Assembly (NCBI GenBank): GCA_963971285.1
Contig: OZ020244.1
Location: 32,860,001-32,924,000 of the forward strand
From: Astropecten irregularis
Lineage: Eukaryota; Echinodermata; Asteroidea; Paxillosida; Astropectinidae
Length of the DNA stretch: 64,000 bases
Direction of reading: 5' to 3'
Every line of letters begins with the position of its first letter. The stretch's first letter is position 1. The notes below the pieces were generated by a model that was given only the letters and a program-made list of their open reading frames with translations, was not told where the DNA came from and searched no databases. The position numbers and the translations under genes were made by a program. Of the stretch, positions 58,901-64,000 are shown one piece after another.

Positions 58901-61900
58901 CACCGATGCTCCAGTCGAACCAACTGATGCTCCAGTCGAACCAACCGATGCACCAGTCAAGCCCACTGATGCTCCAGTCAAGCCCACTGATGCTCCAGTC
59001 GAGCCCACTGATGCTCCAGTTGAACCCACTGATGCTCCAGTCGAGCCCACTGATGCTCCAGTCGAACCAACAGATGCTCCAGTTGAACCCACCGATGCTC
59101 CAGTTGAACCCACTCATGCTCCAGTTGAACCCACTGATGCTCCAGTCGAACCAACTGATGCTCCAGTCGAACCCACTGATGCCCCAGTCGAACCAACTGA
59201 AGCTCCTGTCAAGTCCACTGATGCACCAGTCAAGCCCACTGATGCTCCAGTCGAACCCACTGATGCTCCAGTTGAGCCCACTGATGCTCCAGTCGAACCC
59301 ACCGATGCTCCAGTCGAACCTACTGATGCTCCAGTCGAACCAACCGATGCTCCAGTTGAACCCACTGATGCTCCAGTCGAACCAACTGACGCTCCAGTCG
59401 AACCAACTGATGCACCAGTCGAACCAACCGATGCTCCAGTCGAACCCACCGATGCTCCAGTCGAACCAACTGATGCTCCAGTCGAACCCACCGATGCTCC
59501 AGTCGAGCCCACTGTTGCTCCAGTCGAACCAACTGATGCTCCAGTCGAACCAACCGATGCTCCAGTTGAGCCCACTGATGCTCCAGTCGAACCAACTGAC
59601 GCTCCAGTCGAACCAACCGATGCACCTGTCAAGCCCACTGATGCTCCAGTCAAACCAACTGATGCTCCAGTCGAACCCACCGATGCTCCAGTCGAGCCCA
59701 CTGATGCTCCAGTCGAGCCCACTGATGCTCCAGTCGAACCAACTGATGCTCCAGTCAAACCAACAGATGCTCCAGTTGAACCCACCGATGCTCCAGTTGA
59801 ACCCACTGATGCCCCAGTCGAACCAACTGATGCTCCTGCCGAGCCAATTGATCCTCCGGTCGAGCCAACTGATGCCTCTGTTAAACGAACTGATGCCCCA
59901 GTCGAACCAACTGATGCTCCAGTCAAACCAACTGATGCTCCAGTCAAACCAACCGATGCTCCAGTTGAACCCACTGATGCTCCAGTCGAACCACCTGATG
60001 CTCCTGTCAAGCCCACTGATGCACCAGTCGAACCAACTGATGCTCCAGTTGAGCCCACTGATGCTCCAGTCGAACCAACTGAAGCTCCAGTCGAACCCAC
60101 TGATGCCCCAGTCGAACCAACTGACGCTCCAGTCGAACCAACTGATGCACCAGTCGAACCAACCGATGCACCAGTCAAGCCCACTGATGCTCCAGTCGAA
60201 CCAACTGATGCTCCAGTCGAACCCACCGATGCTCCAGTCGAGCCCACTGATGCTCCAGTCGAACCAACTGATGCTCCAGTCGAACCAACCGATGCTCCAG
60301 TTGAGCCCACTGATGCTCCAGTCGAACCAACTGACGCTCCAGTCGAACCAACCGATGCACCAGTCAAGCCCACTGATGCTCCAGTCAAACCAACTGATGC
60401 TCCAGTCGAACCCACCGATGCTCCAGTCGAGCCCACTGATGCTCCAGTCGAGCCCACTAATGCTCCAGTCGAACCAACAGATGCTCCAGTTGAACCCACC
60501 GATGCTCCAGTTGAACCCACTGATGCCCCAGTCGAACCAACTGATGCTCCTGCCGAGCCAATTGATCCTCCGGTCGAGCCAACTGATGCCTCTGTTAAAC
60601 GAACTGATGCCCCAGTCGAACCAACTGATGCTCCAGTCAAACCAACTGATGCTCCAGTCAAACCAACCGATGCTCCAGTTGAACCCACTGATGCTCCAGT
60701 CGAACCAACTGATGCTCCTGTCAAGCCCACTGATGCACCAGTCAAGCCCACTGATGCTCCAGTCGAAACCACTGATGCTCCAGTTGAGCCCGCTGATGCT
60801 CCAGTCGAACCCACCGATGCTCCGGTCGAACCAACTGATGCTCCAGTCGAACCAACCGATGCCCCAGTTGAACCCACTGATGCTCCAGTCGAACCAACTG
60901 ACGCTCCAGTCGAACCAACTGATGCACCAGTCGAACCAACCGATGCACCAGTCAAGCCCACTGATGCTCCAGTTGAACCAACCGATGCTCCAGTTGAACC
61001 CACTGATGCTCCAGTCGAACCAACTGACGCTCCAGTCGAACCAACTGATGCACCAGTTGAGCCCACTGATGCTCCAGTCGAGCCCACCGATGCTCCAGTC
61101 GAGCCCACTGATGCCCCAGTCGAACCAACTGATGCTCCTGTCAAGCCCACTGATGCACCAGTCAAGCCCACTGATGCTCCAGTCGAACCCACTGATGCTC
61201 CAGTTGAGCCCACTGATGCTCCAGTCGAACCCACCGATGCTCCGGTCGAACCAACTGATGCTCCAGTCGAACCAACCGATGCTCCAGTTGAACCCACCGA
61301 TGCTCCAGTTGAACCCACTCATGCTCCAGTTGAACCCACTGATGCTCCAGTCGAACCAACTGATGCTCCAGTTGAGCCCACTGATGCTCCAGTCGAACCA
61401 ACTGAAGCTCAAGTCGAACCCACTGATGCCCCAGTCGAACCAACTGAAGCTCCTGTCAAGTCCACTGATGCACCAGTCAAGCCCACTGATGCTCCAGTCG
61501 AACCCACTGATGCTCCAGTTGAGCCCACTGATGCTCCAGTCGAACCAACCGGTGCTCCAGTTGAACCCACTGATGCTCCAGTCGAACCAACTGACGCTCC
61601 AGTCGAACCAACTGATGCACCAGTCGAACCAACCGATGCACCAGTCAAGCCCACTGATGCTCCAGTTGAACCCACTGATGCTCCAGTCGAACCAACTGAC
61701 GCTCCAGTCGAACCAACCGATGCACCAGTCAAGCCCACTGATGCTCCAGTCGAACCAACTGATGCTCCAGTCAAACCAACCGATGCTCCAGTTGAACCCA
61801 CTGATGCTCCAGTAGAACCAACTGATGCTCCAGTCGAACCAACAGATGCTCCAGTCGAACCCACTGATGCCCCAGTCGAACCAACTGATGCTCCTGTCAA

Positions 61901-64000
61901 GCCCACTGATGCACCAGTCAAGCCCACTGATGCTCCAGTCGAACCCACTGATGCTCCAGTTGAGCCCACTGATGCTCCAGTCGAACCCACCGATGCTCTA
62001 GTCGAACCAACTGATGCTCCAGTCGAACCAACCGATGCTCCAGTTGAACCCACTGATGCTCCAGTCGAACCAACTGATGCTCCAGTTGAGCCCACTGATG
62101 CTCCAGTCGAACCCACCGATGCTCCAGTCGAACCAACTGATGCTCCAGTCGAACCAACCGATGCTCCAGTTGAACCCACTGATGCTCCAGTCGAACCAAC
62201 TGACGCTCCAGTCGAACCAACCGATGCACCAGTCAAGCCCACTGATGCTCCAGTCGAACCAACTGATGCTCCAGTCGAACCCACCGATGCTCCAGTCGAG
62301 CCCACTGATGCTCCAGTCGAGCCCACTGATGCTCCAGTCGAACCAACAGATGCTCCAGTTGAACCCACCGATGCTCCAGTTGAACCCACCGATGCTCCAG
62401 TTGAACCCACTGATGCTCCAGTCGAACCAACTGATGCTCCAGTTGAGCCCACTGATGCTCCAGTCGAACCAACTGAAGCTCCAGTCGAACCCACTGATGC
62501 CCCAGTCGAACCAACTGATGCTCCTGTCAAGCCCACTGATGCACCAGTCAAGCCCACTGATGCTCCAGTCGAACCCACTGATGCTCCAGTTGAGCCCACT
62601 GATGCTCCAGTCGAACCCACCGATGCTCCGGTCGAACCAACTGATGCTCCAGTCGAACCAACCTATTATCCAGTTGAACCCACTGATGCTCCAGTCGAAC
62701 CAACTGACGCTCAAGTCGAACCAACCGATGCACCAGTCAAGCCCACTGATGCTCCAGTCGAGCCCACTGATGCTCCAGTCGAACCAACAGATGCTCCAGT
62801 TGAACCCACCGATGCTCCAGTTGAACCCACTCATGCTCCAGTTGAACCCACTGATGCTCCAGTCGAACCAACTGATGCTCCAGTTGAGCCCACTGATGCT
62901 CCAGTCGAACCAACTGAAGCTCCAGTCGAACCCACTGATGCCCCAGTCGAACCAACTGAAGCTCCTGTCAAGTCCACTGATGCACCAGTCAAGCCCACTG
63001 ATGCTCCAGTCGAACCCACTGATGCTCCAGTTGAGCCCACTGATGCTCCAGTCGAACCCACCGATGCTCCAGTCGAACCTACTGATGCTCCAGTCGAACC
63101 AACCGATGCTCCAGTTGAACCCACTGATGCTCCAGTCGAACCAACTGACGCTCCAGTCGAACCAACTGATGCACCAGTCGAACCAACCGATGCTCCAGTC
63201 GAACCCACCGATGCTCCAGTCGAACCAACTGATGCTCCAGTCGAACCCACCGATGCTCCAGTCGAGCCCACTGTTGCTCCAGTCGAACCAACTGATGCTC
63301 CAGTCGAACCAACCGATGCTCCAGTTGAGCCCACTGATGCTCCAGTCGAACCAACTGACGCTCCAGTCGAACCAACCGATGCACCAGTCAAGCCCACTGA
63401 TGCTCCAGTCAAACCAACTGATGCTCCAGTCGAACCCACCGATGCTCCAGTCGAGCCCACTGATGCTCCAGTCGAGCCCACTGATGCTCCAGTCGAACCA
63501 ACTGATGCTCCAGTCAAACCAACAGATGCTCCAGTTGAACCCACCGATGCTCCAGTTGAACCCACTGATGCCCCAGTCGAACCAACTGATGCTCCTGCCG
63601 AGCCAATTGATCCTCCGGTCGAGCCAACTGATGCCTCTGTTAAACGAACTGATGCCCCAGTCGAACCAACTGATGCTCCAGTCAAACCAACTGATGCTCC
63701 AGTCAAACCAACCGATGCTCCAGTTGAACCCACTGATGCTCCAGTCGAACCAACTGATGCTCCTGTCAAGCCCACTGATGCACCAGTCGAACCAACTGAT
63801 GCTCCAGTTGAGCCCACTGATGCTCCAGTCGAACCAACTGAAGCTCCAGTCGAACCCACTGATGCCCCAGTCGAACCAACTGACGCTCCAGTCGAACCAA
63901 CTGATGCACCAGTCGAACCAACCGATGCACCAGTCAAGCCCACTGATGCTCCAGTCGAACCAACTGATGCTCCAGTCGAACCCACCGATGCTCCAGTCGA
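34896..64000 (+). CDS. Gene D (3' incomplete): Kazal protein with giant PTDAPV(E/K) heptad repeat
   Basis: Four exons join in phase 1: 34896-34962, 36731-36925, 37713-37913 and 38515 to beyond the window. Residues 1-22 are a signal peptide ([20 protein letters not shown]). Residues 34-86 are a Kazal domain ([13 protein letters not shown]). Residues 91-143 are a Kazal-like domain with extra Cys at 109 and 153. A linker of about 28 residues leads to a heptad array from residue 183. The array fills at least 8,467 residues and is open at the window end, giving at least 8,649 residues in all. The heptad PTDAPVE has a mass of about 0.71 kDa, so the visible array alone is near 0.86 MDa before any glycosylation. 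It has Pro every three to four residues, Thr next to Pro, and Glu or Lys as the variable charge. A secreted, extended, mucin-like or matrix/adhesive role is inference. Confidence 0.8.
36074..36374. mobile_element. hAT-like MITE in gene D intron 1
   Basis: It has CAGGCGCGGTTCTACG and inverted TCTAGAACCGCGCCTG. CATGTTGC at 36066-36073 repeats at 36375-36382, a perfect 8-bp target duplication. Confidence 0.8.
36731..36925 (+). CDS. Gene D exon 2: Kazal domain
   Basis: The acceptor TTCAG ends at 36730 and the donor GTACTG starts at 36926, both phase 1. After an acidic lead (TVDGDDY), Cys fall at residues 34, 41, 52, 63, 70 and 86 with [13 protein letters not shown] and a final HLGVC. This is a complete Kazal pattern. 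Confidence 0.84.
36926..38514. other. Gene D introns 2 and 3
   Basis: The sequence outside exon 3 (37713-37913) is A/T-rich with no mobile element recognised, in contrast with the element-rich introns of gene C. Confidence 0.5.
37713..37913 (+). CDS. Gene D exon 3: Kazal-like domain with two extra Cys
   Basis: The acceptor TTTTCAG ends at 37712 and the donor GTAAGC starts at 37914, both phase 1. Six Cys follow Kazal spacing (91, 95, 104, 118, 127, 143), but the SDG/TY signature is replaced by [12 protein letters not shown]. Extra Cys occur at 109 and 153 and could form a fourth disulfide. It is strongly basic for a Kazal domain. Protease inhibition cannot be assumed. Confidence 0.75.
38515..64000 (+). 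CDS. Gene D exon 4: giant heptad-repeat exon, open at window end
   Basis: The acceptor TTTTCAG ends at 38514. Two bases complete a Glu codon with the G left at 37913, which sets the frame. The leader [20 protein letters not shown] leads into [12 protein letters not shown] read the array in this frame and met no stop. The frame is the same at both ends, since the GAT at 38598 and the GAT at 63966 are 25,368 bp apart (1,208 x 21). Synonymous changes dominate (CCA/CCC/CCT, ACT/ACC, GCT/GCA/GCC, GTC/GTT, GAA/GAG). There is no in-frame Met, Cys or Trp, and Tyr appears only at rare variant units (42546, 45027, 62664, 62667). Long open frames in other frames and on the minus strand are by-products of the 21-bp period. 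Confidence 0.82.
43460..46360 (+). repeat. Array block duplicated 17,640 bp downstream, copy 1
   Basis: It matches 61100-64000 at an offset of 840 units, including the rare GGT, TAT and GTT variants. The one clear difference seen is G at 45024 versus T at 62664. The left limit is near 43460. Confidence 0.78.
45957..46016 (+). repeat. Divergent marker heptads, first of 12 copies
   Basis: These units encode [20 protein letters not shown] instead of the regular heptads. Copies begin at 45957, 46671, 48561, 49968, 51438, 53454, 54609, 56709, 57864, 59838, 60552 and 63597. All spacings are multiples of 21 (34, 90, 67, 70, 96, 55, 100, 55, 94, 34 and 145 units). They show how larger blocks were copied. 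Confidence 0.85.
52480..55734 (+). repeat. Higher-order tandem duplication inside the array, copy 1 (3,255 bp)
   Basis: This is the first of two adjacent 155-unit blocks. Rare variants recur at +3,255: the marker unit at 53454 and 56709, the marker at 54609 and 57864, and the GTCCAA (Gln) variant at 55071 and 58326. Left of about 52480 the match breaks down. Confidence 0.8.
55735..59000 (+). repeat. Higher-order tandem duplication inside the array, copy 2
   Basis: This is the second copy of the 3,255-bp block. The match to copy 1 ends near 59013, where GCC/GCT and GTC/GTT differences begin. No difference from copy 1 was seen at the rare sites compared. Confidence 0.78.
61100..64000 (+). repeat. 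Array block duplicated 17,640 bp upstream, copy 2 (runs to window edge)
   Basis: This is the downstream copy of 43460-46360. The match is still continuing at the last base of the window, so the duplicated block may be longer. Confidence 0.78.

Larger units (their letters stand above)
38598..64000 (+). repeat. 21-bp tandem repeat array, at least 1,209 units
   Basis: The unit is GATGCTCCAGTCGAACCAACT and variants, continuous to the window edge with no net frame change. Variant classes include GTCAAG (Lys), GCACCA, GCCCCA and GCTCCT (codon markers), GAAGCT (Glu for Asp) and CATGCT (His for Asp). The array is coding, within gene D exon 4. Confidence 0.95.

Noticed and set aside
38598..64000. CRISPR-like or non-coding satellite array
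   Set aside because: Units are contiguous 21-mers with no spacers. The array continues an exon in phase and appears free of stops over 25 kb, which a satellite would not maintain.

Overview
This is a eukaryotic, most likely invertebrate deuterostome, genomic window. The evidence is small exons with GT-AG introns, almost all in phase 1, extracellular Kazal modules, tRNA-derived SINE fragments and many short terminal-inverted-repeat (TIR) elements. An echinoderm is my best guess from the general look of the dispersed repeats, but that is inference. No bacterial or viral genes and no transposase ORFs were seen.

Four plus-strand spliced genes can be read. Gene A (exons from 1837 to a stop at 4647; its 5' end is not found) encodes a Cys-rich protein in which two exons carry the same four-Cys module, ending in a Pro/Thr-rich tail. 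Gene B (9086-11133, complete, 367 aa) has a signal peptide, one Kazal domain, a Gly-rich/acidic stalk, a five-Cys segment, one transmembrane helix and a short tail. Gene C (14233-22728, complete, nine exons, 617 aa) is a secreted protein with seven Kazal domains and acidic and Thr/Pro linkers. Gene D (34896 to beyond 64000) has a signal peptide, one ordinary Kazal domain, one Kazal-like domain with two extra cysteines, and then a single exon of more than 25.4 kb made of a 21-bp repeat encoding the heptapeptide PTDAPV(E/K).

The heptad exon is the outstanding feature. It contains no in-frame Met, so start-codon-based ORF finding misses it and instead reports Leu/Gln-rich and Gly/Ser-rich open frames that are shadows. 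The real frame is fixed by splice phase, by open reading across the whole array, and by variation falling mostly at third codon positions. The GAT codons at 38598 and 63966 are exactly 1,208 x 21 bp apart. The array has long-range higher-order structure: a 3,255-bp tandem duplication, a block copied 17,640 bp away, and a 12-copy divergent marker unit. The encoded protein exceeds 8,600 aa within the window and is still open at its end.

The sequence between and within the genes is dense in non-autonomous mobile elements. These include a TTAA-ended family with about 16 copies, hAT-like MITEs with clear 8-bp target duplications (one nested inside another), Harbinger-like MITEs with 3-bp CWG duplications (one inside a SINE), and several fold-back elements. 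A hammerhead ribozyme motif with a palindromic mini stem III sits in a hairpin element near the left end. Shared exon phase and the signal-peptide/Kazal/low-complexity layout suggest genes B, C and D are a local family of secreted or surface Kazal proteins.
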